Positions 18,999 through 28,984 of a stretch of DNA of 64,000 nucleotides are shown piece after piece; the stretch's first letter is position 1, and every line of letters begins with the position of its first letter. Location: assembly GCA_002170245.2 (NCBI GenBank), contig NHFN02000017.1, forward strand, positions 157,950-221,949. The letters run 5' to 3'. A program made the position numbers and the translations under genes. This DNA is from Gammaproteobacteria bacterium TMED112 (lineage in GTDB: Bacteria; Pseudomonadota; Gammaproteobacteria; Magnimaribacterales; TMED112). A model generated the notes under the pieces. The model did no database searches and was not told where the DNA came from. It saw only the letters and a list, made by a program, of their open reading frames with translations.

Positions 18999-20383
18999 TT
19001 GTATATTGCTTTTATGGAGTTTGATATGTCTACAATATTACCTGCACCTTGTGTAACTATAATTTCATTTCCCTTAATCTCAGATTCTAAAATTTTACAT
19101 ATTTCTTTTAGATTCTTTGCAAAGAAGGCATTTTTCTTTTTACCAATGAGAGCATTTACAAAGTCATATGAACTTATTTTTTGTAAATTTTGCTCTCCTG
19201 CTGAATAGATATCAAGAATTATTGACGTATCAACATCTCTTAAACACTCAATAAAATCTTCAAATAATAACGTAGAACGAGTGTATCTATGTGGTTGAAA
19301 TATCATACAGATTTTTTTGTTTGGGCTAGTCGATCTTAATGCCTCAATTGTTGCTTTTAATTCAGTTGGATGATGCCCATAATCATCAATTAGAGTTGCT
19401 GATTTACCTTCAATATTTAAATTAGCTTTAAACTCTAACCTTCTTGAGACTCCACCAAATTTTTTAAAAGAATCTTTAATGACTTTTATATTTATTCCTG
19501 CCTTCTGAGCAACTATGAAAGCTGCTGTAGCGTTAAGTGCATTATGTTTTCCAGGCAGGGTTAATTCTAAAGATATTTCCTTGCCTGTAGAACTACGGAC
19601 TATTTTAAATTTTTGAAGCATTGCATTTTGTTTCAGGTCTTTAATAAAATAATCAGCTTTTTTGTCAAATCCATAGGATATTTTTGGTCTGGATAATAAT
19701 CTAAATACCTCTTTAGAATTATCGGAATCTATGCAAATTATTGCACATCCGAAAAAAGGTAGATTTTCAAGAAATTGTAGAAAAGTTGAATCCAATTTTT
19801 CAATACTATTCTCATAATAATCAAGGTGATCATTATCAATGTTTGTAACAACGCTAATTTCTGGATTTAGATGCAAAAAAGATGCATCACTTTCATCAGC
19901 CTCAACTATTAAAAATTCGCCTGTTCCTAAAATACTTTTGTTTTCTTGGCCTAAAATTTTACCGCCGATAATAAATGTGGGATCAAGCTTTGCTCTAACA
20001 AAAATATCTGCAATTAAGCTTGTAGTAGTAGTTTTTCCGTGAGAACCAGCTACCGCAATACTTTGAAACCCTCTCATTAAGCTCGATAACATTTCTGCTC
20101 TTGGTATTAAAGTAATATTTAGAGACTTAGCAGCTTTCATTTCAGGATTTGAAGCGTTTACTGCAGAGGAATATACAACTACATCTGAACTTCTTACATT
20201 CTTCTGATTATGGCCAATAAAAATTTTTGCGCCTAAAGAAGATAATCTAGAAGTATTTTTATTTTTAACAAGATCGCTACCACTTACACTAAAGCCTTGC
20301 TTAATAAGCATTTCTGCAATGCCAACCATTCCCACACCTCCAATACCAATGAAGTGTATTTTTCTGATATTACTTAATTTCAT
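18995..20383 (-). CDS. murC: UDP-N-acetylmuramate--L-alanine ligase MurC
   Basis: Adds L-Ala to UDP-MurNAc. The 462-residue protein has the N-terminal nucleotide-binding domain (IHFIGIGGVGMVGIAEML), the P-loop AVAGSHGKTTTTSLIA, the NIDNDHLDYY metal/substrate block, and the DDYGHHPTELKAT motif specific to MurC. It overlaps murG by 14 bases and ddl by 4. Confidence 0.97.
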   Translation of the reverse strand: MKLSNIRKIHFIGIGGVGMVGIAEMLIKQGFSVSGSDLVKNKNTSRLSSLGAKIFIGHNQKNVRSSDVVVYSSAVNASNPEMKAAKSLNITLIPRAEMLSSLMRGFQSIAVAGSHGKTTTTSLIADIFVRAKLDPTFIIGGKILGQENKSILGTGEFLIVEADESDASFLHLNPEISVVTNIDNDHLDYYENSIEKLDSTFLQFLENLPFFGCAIICIDSDNSKEVFRLLSRPKISYGFDKKADYFIKDLKQNAMLQKFKIVRSSTGKEISLELTLPGKHNALNATAAFIVAQKAGINIKVIKDSFKKFGGVSRRLEFKANLNIEGKSATLIDDYGHHPTELKATIEALRSTSPNKKICMIFQPHRYTRSTLLFEDFIECLRDVDTSIILDIYSAGEQNLQKISSYDFVNALIGKKKNAFFAKNLKEICKILESEIKGNEIIVTQGAGNIVDISNSIKAIYK

Positions 20384-21365
20384 GAACTATTTTTTCTGCC
20401 GAATTCAAGTGTATACTTTTGCCCATTTTTTTACTTAATTCTTGAAAATTTTGTAAGCTGAATTCATAAATTTTTTGAGAAAAATCCTCAACTTCAAATT
20501 TTTTTTCGTTTAACACAATTCCCCCACCTTCATCGCATGCTAATTTAGCATTCTTCATTTGATGGTCATCTATTGAGTTTGACAATGGAATAAATACTGC
20601 TGGCAAACCCATGCTTTGCACTTCGGCAACAGTTGATGCGCCAGCTCTACAAATTATAAATTTTGATCTAGCCATTACTTCTGGCATATTTTCAATGAAC
20701 TTTATGTATTCAATTTTTTCTGTTGATGTTTTTTTATCATGCTCACCAGTCTGAAATAGTATTTTTTCATTTAAATCTAAGTTATCTAATATTTCACTTA
20801 GTTGATTGTTAAAAAAAAGGGCTCCCTGACTGCCTCCTAGGACAAGAATATGTTCTTTTTTAGAGTGTGAAGCATAGCTTAGCGTATTAAACGCAGATCT
20901 TATTGGTTGGCCAAAATTATGTTCTTTTTTTTCGTTTAGAGGAAATGTTGTGAACAGTTTTTTTGCAAATAATAAACTTAATTTATTGGCTGAGCCTAAA
21001 ATTGAATTTTGCTCATGTATGTAGATATCTTTAAACAGAATAATTGATGAAATTAAACCAATTACAGAAATATAATTACCCATTAGAAGAACATTCTGGG
21101 GCCTATATTTCAATAGCAGAAAAATTGAAATCAAAACACAATTCATGATACTAAAAGGCCATAATATTTTTTCAAAAAAATTTTTTCCCCTGAACCCTGA
21201 AATATTTAAATGTCTTACTTTAAAACCTGAATTTTTATAAATTTTTCTCTCTATCTCCCTATTTGAGGCAATAAAAATTACATTTTCTTTACCAAACTTT
21301 TCAGCTATAGATAATGCAGGATAAATGTGGCCTCCTGTTCCAGCTGCAAAAATTGCAATTTTCAT
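20370..21365 (-). CDS. murG: Lipid II-forming N-acetylglucosaminyltransferase MurG
   Basis: Transfers GlcNAc to lipid I on the inner face of the membrane. It is a 331-residue GT-B protein with AGTGGHIYPALSIAE near the N-terminus, a second glycine-rich loop in LVLGGSQGALFFN, and ICRAGASTVAEV, part of the UDP-GlcNAc pocket, near 220. It is slightly short against E. coli MurG (355). It overlaps ftsW by 4 bases and murC by 14. Confidence 0.96.
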   Translation of the reverse strand: MKIAIFAAGTGGHIYPALSIAEKFGKENVIFIASNREIERKIYKNSGFKVRHLNISGFRGKNFFEKILWPFSIMNCVLISIFLLLKYRPQNVLLMGNYISVIGLISSIILFKDIYIHEQNSILGSANKLSLLFAKKLFTTFPLNEKKEHNFGQPIRSAFNTLSYASHSKKEHILVLGGSQGALFFNNQLSEILDNLDLNEKILFQTGEHDKKTSTEKIEYIKFIENMPEVMARSKFIICRAGASTVAEVQSMGLPAVFIPLSNSIDDHQMKNAKLACDEGGGIVLNEKKFEVEDFSQKIYEFSLQNFQELSKKMGKSIHLNSAEKIVHEIK

Positions 21366-22483
21366 TTTATTTTATTTCTGAACTCCCAACTTGCTCGTAA
21401 AGTGATAGCTAAAGCAATAAAATTCATGATAACACTACTTCTTCCATAACTAATGAATGGTAAGGTCAGACCTTTTGTTGGAATGACACCAAGGTTTACG
21501 AAAATATTTAGAGAAGTTTGAATAAAAAATAATAAAGCGAATGATGTAATAATTAAGCTATTAAAAAAATAATTTTGATTTTTTGCATTTTCAGCTAGTT
21601 TAAATAGCCTCCACAAAATTACAAGATAACAAGATAACAAGATAAGAAAGCCAATTGCTCCAGTTTCTTCCAAATAAATTGAAAAAATAAAATCAGTGTG
21701 GGCTTCAGGAAGAAAAAAATATTTTTGTGTGCTCTCACCAATTCCAAGACCAAAAATACCACCTTGAACAGATGCAATAAGTGCATTTATAAGCTGATAG
21801 TCTGAGCCGGTCATATCATCCCAAGGATTTGCAAAAGATAAAACTCTATCCAGTCTTTCAGGATTAAAATAAATTGCAACAGTAAGAAATATAAAGAAAA
21901 TTATAGTCAAAATAGCAAGCTGTGAGATCTTTGCGCCTCCAATGAAAAGAATACATATTGCTATTGAAAATAATATTGCAGTATTTCCATAATCAGGTTC
22001 AAGAAATAAAAGCAAGGCAATTAATGTTGTAACAGCTATTGGCTTGATGAAGCCCCTCCAACTAGTCTCAAGCTGCTCTTTTCTTCTTAAACAATAACTA
22101 CATAAATACAAAGGAAGAAATATCTTAATAATTTCTGAGGGTTGAATATTTATTGGGCCAATGGCTAACCATCTTCGAGCTCCATTTATCTCTTGACCTA
22201 AGCCTGGGATCAAAACAAAGCCCAAAAGCATTGAACTTAATACAAGCAAAATAAGTCCATTTTCCTTATAAAAAGATATAGGAATAAAAAGAAATATTGA
22301 ACATGCAACTAGTGATATTGATAAAGCAATTATTTGTCTTTCTAGGAAAAAGAATGGATTACCAAAGTCTGCATTTGCAATTACATTTGAAGATGAATAA
22401 ATAAAAATAAGACTTATACCAGTAATAATTATGAATGGAACTAGTAAAGTTAAGTCGAATAAATTTTCTTTTCTATTAATCAA
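21362..22483 (-). CDS. ftsW: Septal peptidoglycan polymerase FtsW
   Basis: SEDS-family glycosyltransferase working with FtsI. The 373-residue protein has about ten hydrophobic segments. Conserved blocks are NGARRWLAIGPINIQPSE (extracytoplasmic loop before TM4), EPDYGNTAI with the catalytic Asp, and GLTLPFISYGRSS near the C-terminus. It lies between murD and murG as usual and overlaps both. Confidence 0.96.
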   Translation of the reverse strand: MINRKENLFDLTLLVPFIIITGISLIFIYSSSNVIANADFGNPFFFLERQIIALSISLVACSIFLFIPISFYKENGLILLVLSSMLLGFVLIPGLGQEINGARRWLAIGPINIQPSEIIKIFLPLYLCSYCLRRKEQLETSWRGFIKPIAVTTLIALLLFLEPDYGNTAILFSIAICILFIGGAKISQLAILTIIFFIFLTVAIYFNPERLDRVLSFANPWDDMTGSDYQLINALIASVQGGIFGLGIGESTQKYFFLPEAHTDFIFSIYLEETGAIGFLILLSCYLVILWRLFKLAENAKNQNYFFNSLIITSFALLFFIQTSLNIFVNLGVIPTKGLTLPFISYGRSSVIMNFIALAITLRASWEFRNKIK

Positions 22484-23546
22484 AATACGTTTCTTTTAAA
22501 TTATTAAAATGTTGCCCTCTTTCGATAAAATTTGAATAATCATTGCCGCTTGGATTGCCAGGACTAAATAAAATATCTTTGTATTTGTCTTTTTTTAAAA
22601 TATTAAAAATTTCACCTAGATTTTCAAAAGTTGAGATATTTTCATGTTTTAAAATGTTTAGCAATTCATTTCGATGCTTTCCATAAATAAAAACTCTTCT
22701 AGGGCCTTTTATACATAATTCTTTGCAATCTTCTTTATTTGGATTACCGCAAATAATTAAGTCTCCCTTAAAATTTAATTTATTTATAGCGTACAGAAGT
22801 GACGCTGAATTTGTAGATTTAGAATCATTAATAATTCCCGCTGAAATCTCTTGCAATCTAAATGGCAGAGTAGATAAATTTAGATCTGCAACATTCAATT
22901 TCGGCTCAATTCCTGATACAAAAGCTATTGCAAATTCTAGGTAATCATCTGTTGTGCAAAACATTGTTTTTCCTTTTTCAGAGCAGATTTTCAATTTTGT
23001 ATTTTTATAATCCTCGTAGTTTCCATGATGATCAATATGGTCGTTTTGAATATTTGTAATAATTGAAAAATCGAAATGATTTTTTTTCATTTTCTCTAAC
23101 TGAAAACTTGATGCTTCAATAACCGTATATTTATTTGTGTGATTTATATTATCTAAAAGTGGATTGCCAATATTTCCAAGTGCAACTGAAGAACTCACTT
23201 TATTCAAAATTTGATTAAGATAATTAACCAATGTGCTTTTACCATTTGTTCCAGTAACTCCAATTTTTATAGATTTATTGTTTTGAAAAAAAAGGTCTAA
23301 ATCAGAAACATAATTCAGCTTCCCAATACTTATATTAGAAAAATATTTTTTTAATTGTATCCCAGGAGAAACATATAAATTCACGTAATCAGAAATACTT
23401 TCATCATTTAAACAATCTAATGTATTTTTTTTATTTTCTAATTTTGTCTTATCTTCATCAAAAATATCAAAAGGAATAGAATTTGTAGCGAGGAATTTTT
23501 CGAAAGATTTTCCAGTTACTCCATAGCCAATAATAAGTGATTTCAT
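22476..23546 (-). CDS. murD: UDP-MurNAc-L-Ala--D-Glu ligase MurD, shortened
   Basis: Adds D-glutamate to UDP-MurNAc-L-Ala. The 356-residue protein (about 438 in E. coli) keeps the P-loop GVTGTNGKSTLVNYL near residue 95, the QNDHIDHHGNYEDY metal block, the NDSKSTN motif and the C-terminal FSPGNPSGNDYSNFIERGQHF. The deficit is spread over loops in all three domains rather than a loss of one domain. It overlaps mraY by one base and ftsW by eight. Confidence 0.94.
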   Translation of the reverse strand: MKSLIIGYGVTGKSFEKFLATNSIPFDIFDEDKTKLENKKNTLDCLNDESISDYVNLYVSPGIQLKKYFSNISIGKLNYVSDLDLFFQNNKSIKIGVTGTNGKSTLVNYLNQILNKVSSSVALGNIGNPLLDNINHTNKYTVIEASSFQLEKMKKNHFDFSIITNIQNDHIDHHGNYEDYKNTKLKICSEKGKTMFCTTDDYLEFAIAFVSGIEPKLNVADLNLSTLPFRLQEISAGIINDSKSTNSASLLYAINKLNFKGDLIICGNPNKEDCKELCIKGPRRVFIYGKHRNELLNILKHENISTFENLGEIFNILKKDKYKDILFSPGNPSGNDYSNFIERGQHFNNLKETYFD

Positions 23547-24628
23547 TATCTAATTTTTAAGAGAGATAGACCAACCAAAACAAATATAAAAGTTAAGATC
23601 CAAAATCTCACAATTATTTTTGGTTCTTTCCAGCCTAATAACTCAAAATGATGATGAATAGGAGCCATTTTAAAGATTCTTTTTTTTCTTATTTTGAAAG
23701 ATGAAACTTGTAGAATTACACTCAAAGCCTCCATTATAAAAACCATCGACATTACGGCAAAGACTATTTCGTGTCTTACAATTATTGCTACGAGTGCAAT
23801 AAATGCCCCCATTGAAAGTGAACCAACATCACCCATGAAAATTTGTGCAGGATAAGCATTGAACCACAAAAAACCAATTCCAGCTCCAATTAAAGCTCCA
23901 CAAATAACTAATAATTCTCCTGTACCTTCTACGTAAGGTATATACAAATAATCGGAGACAATTGTATTTCCTGCAGACCAAGCAATTAAGCCAAGTGCTG
24001 AAGTAATAAGAATTACTGGAAGAATTGCCAAACCATCAAGACCATCAGTTAAATTTACTGCATTTGAACTTCCAACAATTATAAATATTGATACCGGTAT
24101 AAATAATATTCCTATCGAAATTGAGACATCTTTAAAGAAAGGCACTATGTAATTCAGCTCTTTTGGTTCAAAAACATAAAAATAAAGAACTACGGAAATA
24201 ATTAAAGAGAATAAAAATTGAAAAGAAATTTTAGTCCATGAAGAAATACCTTTTGAATTTTTTTCGGTTACTTTTTTGAAGTCATCAGCAAAACCTAATA
24301 TTGCAAAGAGGAATAAGCATAATAGAGATACTGATAAGAACCTATTTGAAAAATCACCCCAAAGAATACTTGAAAATATCACACTTCCGATAATTAGTAG
24401 ACCTCCCATTGTTGGAGTTCCGTCTTTTACTTTATGCGAGTCTGGCCCTCTATCCCCAATTGTTTGTTGAAATTGAAATGATCTTATTTTTTTAATAAAA
24501 AATTCTCCAAATAAAAGAACAATCAATAGGCCTGATAATGTGGATAAGAATGTTCTTGTGCTTAAATACGAAAAAAGGTTAAGAAATGGGCTTTTTTCTA
24601 AAAAAAAATTAAGAAGAAATTCAATCAT
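23546..24628 (-). CDS. mraY: Phospho-MurNAc-pentapeptide transferase MraY
   Basis: Makes lipid I from UDP-MurNAc-pentapeptide and undecaprenyl phosphate. The 360-residue protein has about ten transmembrane helices. Signatures are DSHKVKDGTPTMGG near residue 63, FADDFKKV with the Asp pair, NAVNLTDGLDGLA, FNAYPAQIFMGDVGSL, and MAPIHHHFELLGW near the end. It overlaps murF by 8 bases. Confidence 0.98.
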   Translation of the reverse strand: MIEFLLNFFLEKSPFLNLFSYLSTRTFLSTLSGLLIVLLFGEFFIKKIRSFQFQQTIGDRGPDSHKVKDGTPTMGGLLIIGSVIFSSILWGDFSNRFLSVSLLCLFLFAILGFADDFKKVTEKNSKGISSWTKISFQFLFSLIISVVLYFYVFEPKELNYIVPFFKDVSISIGILFIPVSIFIIVGSSNAVNLTDGLDGLAILPVILITSALGLIAWSAGNTIVSDYLYIPYVEGTGELLVICGALIGAGIGFLWFNAYPAQIFMGDVGSLSMGAFIALVAIIVRHEIVFAVMSMVFIMEALSVILQVSSFKIRKKRIFKMAPIHHHFELLGWKEPKIIVRFWILTFIFVLVGLSLLKIR

Positions 24629-25778
24629 TTATCAACAACTCAAGATAGGATTCCATTTTACTAGACCTGGAGCCTTTAAAATAGACTTTTTTCCCTCCCT
24701 TAAGCTGTTTTATCAGATAATTTTTTGGGAAATCTTGTTTATTTTCAAAAAAATTAATATTTTTGCAAGATATTTTTTTGATAGCTTCTTTAAAAATTTT
24801 TCCTGTTAAAAATATCTGAAAATCTGAAAGCTGTCTTAACAAATTTTCATGTTTTTTATTTTCATCTTCACCTAATTCCGCCATATCACCCAAAACTAAA
24901 ATAGTATTACTTGAATCTTCTTCCATAGCAGTTGCTATGACAGTGTCTGGGTGAGCATTATAGGTTTGATCTATAATTTCACTGCCGTGCAATTTAATTA
25001 TGTTGCCTCTTCCAGCAGAAGGTGTGAAAGTGATTTTTTTTAGATCTTTATCGATAGATAGTAAATTTAATATTCTTTGAATAATTTCTTTGTTCTTCTC
25101 TAAGATATTTTTATTTTTAATACCTCTTCCATCGACAAAATTATCTATATTCTTAAGACATTCTTTTAGTTTTAATTTTGTTTTGGATATATTTTCTATA
25201 TTTTTAAATGTGCTTAGGTGGTTTGAAGCTATAGCTGTTAGGATAAAGACATCACAAGAAAGTTTTTTAGAAATTAAATCAAAATCCCCAACATTTCTTG
25301 CACCACATTCAACAACAAGATATTCAGTATCTTTTGGCATGCTCAGTATAGTAAAGGGTATACCAAATTCGTTATTTTCATTATCTTTGCTTGCATGACA
25401 TTTATCTCCTAACAAGCTTTTCAACATATCTTTAAGAGTTGTTTTACCATAGCTCCCAGTAATAAAAATCACTTTAGCTTTACTTTCAATTAGTTTAAAA
25501 GAGCATATATCTAGCAAAGAGCTGTAAACATCATCAACTACAATCGAAGTACCAAAAATTTTTTGTTTAGTTATTACAGATGCGCCTTTTTGCAATACTT
25601 CTTCAATAAAAACTTCAGCATCATGATTATTTCCTTTTAATGGAATAAATAGATCACCCTCTCTGGCCATTTTTGAATCAAAAATAATTCTTTCAATTTT
25701 TGCATCAGTTTGAACATTCTCAAACCCAAGAATTTGAGATAATTCTTTTAAAGATTTATTTTCACTCATAATATGCAC
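24621..25778 (-). CDS. murF: UDP-MurNAc-tripeptide--D-Ala-D-Ala ligase MurF, shortened
   Basis: Adds the D-Ala-D-Ala dipeptide to complete the pentapeptide. The 385-residue protein (452 in E. coli) has an N-terminal substrate domain (FDSKMAREGDLFIPLKG), P-loop FITGSYGKTTLKDML, the ECGARNVGDFDLI block, the AIASNHLSTF segment, and a C-terminal domain with DMAELGEDENKKH. It overlaps murE by 13 bases and mraY by 8. Confidence 0.95.
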   Translation of the reverse strand: MHIMSENKSLKELSQILGFENVQTDAKIERIIFDSKMAREGDLFIPLKGNNHDAEVFIEEVLQKGASVITKQKIFGTSIVVDDVYSSLLDICSFKLIESKAKVIFITGSYGKTTLKDMLKSLLGDKCHASKDNENNEFGIPFTILSMPKDTEYLVVECGARNVGDFDLISKKLSCDVFILTAIASNHLSTFKNIENISKTKLKLKECLKNIDNFVDGRGIKNKNILEKNKEIIQRILNLLSIDKDLKKITFTPSAGRGNIIKLHGSEIIDQTYNAHPDTVIATAMEEDSSNTILVLGDMAELGEDENKKHENLLRQLSDFQIFLTGKIFKEAIKKISCKNINFFENKQDFPKNYLIKQLKGGKKVYFKGSRSSKMESYLELLIND

Positions 25779-27160
25779 TTTTTTACCTCCTCATAATCAG
25801 AAAAATCTAAACATGCATCACCAATAATTTGTTTATTTTCATGACCCTTGCCAGCTATTAGAAGTATGTCTCCTTCGCTAAGCTCATTTATAGCATTTTT
25901 AATTGCACGAGATCTATCAAGCTCCATACAGATCTTATCCGACCCTTCTATTCCTTCCACTATCATATTTGATATTTGCTGAGGGTCCTCATTTCTTGGA
26001 TTATCAGAAGTTATATAAATTTTCTCACAATATCTATCTGCGACTTCTCCCATTAGAGCCCTTTTACCTTTATCCCTTTCACCTCCAGCTCCGAAAACAA
26101 TTATTAATTTATTTTTTTTCTTTTTAGATAGACATTTACATACAGATTCTAAAGCTTTGGGCGTATGAGCATAATCAATATACACATTCTCTTTTTCAGT
26201 TTTACTTAATCTGCCAAATGGCAATGACAGGTTCTGAACTTTAGCAAAAAAATCTTCGCAATCATCATTGATAAATTGATAATAAGGCAGAGTTAAAAAT
26301 AAATTATATAGATTAAATTTAGATTCAATTTTAGAAGCAGCTTGAAATTTACCCCATGGTGTTTCTACTAAAAATTCAATATTTCCATCCTCAAAGGACT
26401 TTAGAACTTTAAAAAAGATATCTGATTTATTATCTCTAGACGAAATCTTAAATGTTTTCATTGAGCATATCTTTTTAAGTTGACTAGATATTATTTCATC
26501 GTCAAAATTTACAGCTACTGTCTTAACTTTTGCGTTGCTAACTAACTTAAACTTAGCATTAATATAATTCTGCAACGAGCCATGATAATCAAGATGATCT
26601 CTGGAAATATTTGTGAATATAGCATGATTAATCTTTAAGCCCTGCAATCTATTTTTATCAACTCCGATAGATGAAGCTTCAAAAATAATATTCTTAATGC
26701 CCGTTCGAAAACATTTTGACATAAGATTTCTGATGAAAACAGGCTCTTCTGTAGTGAGCTCGTTATTAAAAATTTTTTGCTCATTTATGAAAGTTCCTAA
26801 AGTGCCAGATGAAGCATGTTTAATGCCATTATTTTCCAAAATTTGGCTTAAAAAGCTGAGAGTTGTTGTTTTACCATTTGTTCCTGTAATAAAGAGATTA
26901 TTGAAATATGAATGATCAATCTGAAAGTATTCATCTATCCATTTTAAATACGAACTATTAAGATCTTTTATTTTGGAAGCTTTTGGTAGATCTATATTTT
27001 CACTGCTATCTAGAAAGACATGTTTTGCAAGATCTGCTTGATCATTAGTCAAATATTTTGCTCCGCCTCTGAGAGATAAAAAAATATCATTTTTTCTTAA
27101 ATATTTTGAATTTGTAACTAGGTTTTCATTTGAACTGAGATTTAAAAAAGGATTTTTCAT
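25766..27160 (-). CDS. murE: UDP-MurNAc-tripeptide synthetase MurE, meso-DAP type
   Basis: Adds the third stem amino acid. The 464-residue protein has P-loop FITGTNGKTTTLSFL, SSIGVDKNRLQ, NISRDHLDYHGSLQNY and YIDYAHTPKALESV. The specificity motif reads ITSDNPRNEDP; DNPR is the form found in enzymes that add meso-diaminopimelate, so this cell wall should be of the usual Gram-negative type. It overlaps ftsI by 4 bases. Confidence 0.96.
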   Translation of the reverse strand: MKNPFLNLSSNENLVTNSKYLRKNDIFLSLRGGAKYLTNDQADLAKHVFLDSSENIDLPKASKIKDLNSSYLKWIDEYFQIDHSYFNNLFITGTNGKTTTLSFLSQILENNGIKHASSGTLGTFINEQKIFNNELTTEEPVFIRNLMSKCFRTGIKNIIFEASSIGVDKNRLQGLKINHAIFTNISRDHLDYHGSLQNYINAKFKLVSNAKVKTVAVNFDDEIISSQLKKICSMKTFKISSRDNKSDIFFKVLKSFEDGNIEFLVETPWGKFQAASKIESKFNLYNLFLTLPYYQFINDDCEDFFAKVQNLSLPFGRLSKTEKENVYIDYAHTPKALESVCKCLSKKKKNKLIIVFGAGGERDKGKRALMGEVADRYCEKIYITSDNPRNEDPQQISNMIVEGIEGSDKICMELDRSRAIKNAINELSEGDILLIAGKGHENKQIIGDACLDFSDYEEVKKCIL

Positions 27161-28743
27161 AGGTATTTTAACCTCATCATAAATTTAGATAGCTTCCCTA
27201 CAACAGGTGCGGACACATCTCCTCCAAAATATTTATTAGGATCAGGCTCATCAATTGAGACAATCATAATAAATTTTGGGTTGTTATAAGGAAAAATAGA
27301 AGCAAAACTTGAGATGTATTTTTCAGACGCATAACCAACACCTTCAATATACTTTTCCGATGTTCCTGTTTTCCCTGCTATTTCTATTCTCTCATTCTTA
27401 AGGTTTGATGCTGTACCATCTAAAACTGTCATTCTCAACGAGTCCAAAATAAATGAAGCAGTAGATTTACTAAGAACTCTCACTCTTTCAGATTTAATAT
27501 CTGGTAAGATCCTTGGCTCTATCATTACCCCCTCATTAGCGAAAACGCTATAAGCTCTTGCTATTTGTAGTGAGTTAGAGGTCAAACTATATCCATAACC
27601 TAATGATGCTTTGTCAATATCATAGAGTTTAGGATTATCAATAATTTTTCCAGGAGAATTAGTTATCCATTGCATTTCTAGTTCTTTTCCAAAACCAAAT
27701 TGACTAAGATTGTCTCGCATCTCAGCTGACGAAAATTTAATAGCAATCTTTGCTATTGCAACTTGAGATGATTTTGAAATAGTTTCTGAGGGATTGATTC
27801 TGCCAAAATTTTTGCCTCCTGCCTCACTTCTCTTAAAACCAGAAAGTGTAACAAAGCCAGGGTTTGTATTGATAACACTATCTTTTTGAATATGTCCAAG
27901 TTTAAGTGCTCCAGCAACAGTTACAGGTTTAATTAATGATCCAGGCTCAAAAAAATCGTGAACTACTTTATTTCTCTCAATTACTCGATCAGGGTTATTT
28001 GGGTTAAATGTTGGATAACTTACCATTGCCAGTATTTCTCCTGACTTAGCATTCATTATTAATGCAGAGCCCCCCTTAGCTTTTGAAGTTGAAATTGCTT
28101 CTTTCAACTCATTAAAAAGTTTAAATTGTAAGTTTGTATCTAATGTAAGAGATAAGCTCTCACTAGTTCCAAGGTTTATAAAATCCTCTAATTGACCATA
28201 TAGTTTTTCACCTCTTCCGCTTTGCCTAAATGTTGATTTTCTTTCATCAATAACTAGGTCTTTATCCATTACTTTTTCTACACCTTCAAGACCTCCATCA
28301 GTCCCAGAGAAACCTATTACAGGACCATAAATACTACCGAATGGATAATACCTTTTGAATGTATCTTCCCTTATTGGCACGCAACTACATGCTTTTTGAA
28401 TGTCGGACAGCATTGATTTTGAAATATTATTTTCTAAATAAATTCTTCTTTTAGTATTCAAAAAAATTTCTTGAGATTGTTTGAATAAGATATCTTTTGC
28501 AATATTTTTATCATTCTCATTTTTAAACAATAAAGTTGGCCGCATAATATCAGTTGCAAGCTCTATTCCATTTCTATCTAATATTTTTTTTCTAGGTTGC
28601 AGATTAATTTCAGAGGCAGTATTCCTAATTTCCGCGGCTTCAAGAAATCGATCTCGCTCTTGGTTTAGTTGGTAGTATCTGTAGCCAGGTATTGATAAAA
28701 GAATCAAAAAAATAAAGAAAAGAAATCTTAACTTACTCATCAT
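27157..28743 (-). CDS. ftsI: Septal transpeptidase FtsI (PBP3)
   Basis: Class B penicillin-binding protein that crosslinks septal peptidoglycan. The 528-residue protein has an N-terminal transmembrane segment (about 6-22), a pedestal domain with PRKKILDRNGIELA, and a transpeptidase domain. SxxK is FEPGSLIKPVTVAG and KTG is IAGKTGTSEKY. The SxN motif, normally SSN followed by VG, here reads ISKSSQVAIAK, with Gln in place of Asn. No long C-terminal tail is present. It overlaps ftsL by 11 bases. Confidence 0.96.
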   Translation of the reverse strand: MMSKLRFLFFIFLILLSIPGYRYYQLNQERDRFLEAAEIRNTASEINLQPRKKILDRNGIELATDIMRPTLLFKNENDKNIAKDILFKQSQEIFLNTKRRIYLENNISKSMLSDIQKACSCVPIREDTFKRYYPFGSIYGPVIGFSGTDGGLEGVEKVMDKDLVIDERKSTFRQSGRGEKLYGQLEDFINLGTSESLSLTLDTNLQFKLFNELKEAISTSKAKGGSALIMNAKSGEILAMVSYPTFNPNNPDRVIERNKVVHDFFEPGSLIKPVTVAGALKLGHIQKDSVINTNPGFVTLSGFKRSEAGGKNFGRINPSETISKSSQVAIAKIAIKFSSAEMRDNLSQFGFGKELEMQWITNSPGKIIDNPKLYDIDKASLGYGYSLTSNSLQIARAYSVFANEGVMIEPRILPDIKSERVRVLSKSTASFILDSLRMTVLDGTASNLKNERIEIAGKTGTSEKYIEGVGYASEKYISSFASIFPYNNPKFIMIVSIDEPDPNKYFGGDVSAPVVGKLSKFMMRLKYL

Positions 28744-28984
28744 CGATATCAGGATCGGTCATTCCAAGAGCTATAGCTTTATCATAAATATATGGTGATG
28801 ATTTCAAGAGAGCTATTTCAACATTTAACTTTGAATTTTGATTTTGTAACTTAAAGATTTTGTCTTGCACATTATCAAGATGCATGAAGTTTCTTTTATA
28901 TTCAAAAACAAGAAAGACCTTTAAGAAAGAAAGACCCAGAAAAGCTAAAAAAAATATTGCTAGCAAGTAATCTAAAATTTTCAT
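28733..28984 (-). CDS. ftsL: Cell division protein FtsL
   Basis: Small bitopic divisome protein that pairs with FtsB. It is 83 residues with a transmembrane helix at about 6-25 followed by a heptad-like region (NVQDKIFKLQNQNSKLNVEIALLK) and a short tail (AIALGMTDPDIDDE). Sequence conservation is low, as is usual for FtsL; size, topology and position between rsmH and ftsI make the call. It overlaps both neighbours. Confidence 0.88.
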   Translation of the reverse strand: MKILDYLLAIFFLAFLGLSFLKVFLVFEYKRNFMHLDNVQDKIFKLQNQNSKLNVEIALLKSSPYIYDKAIALGMTDPDIDDE

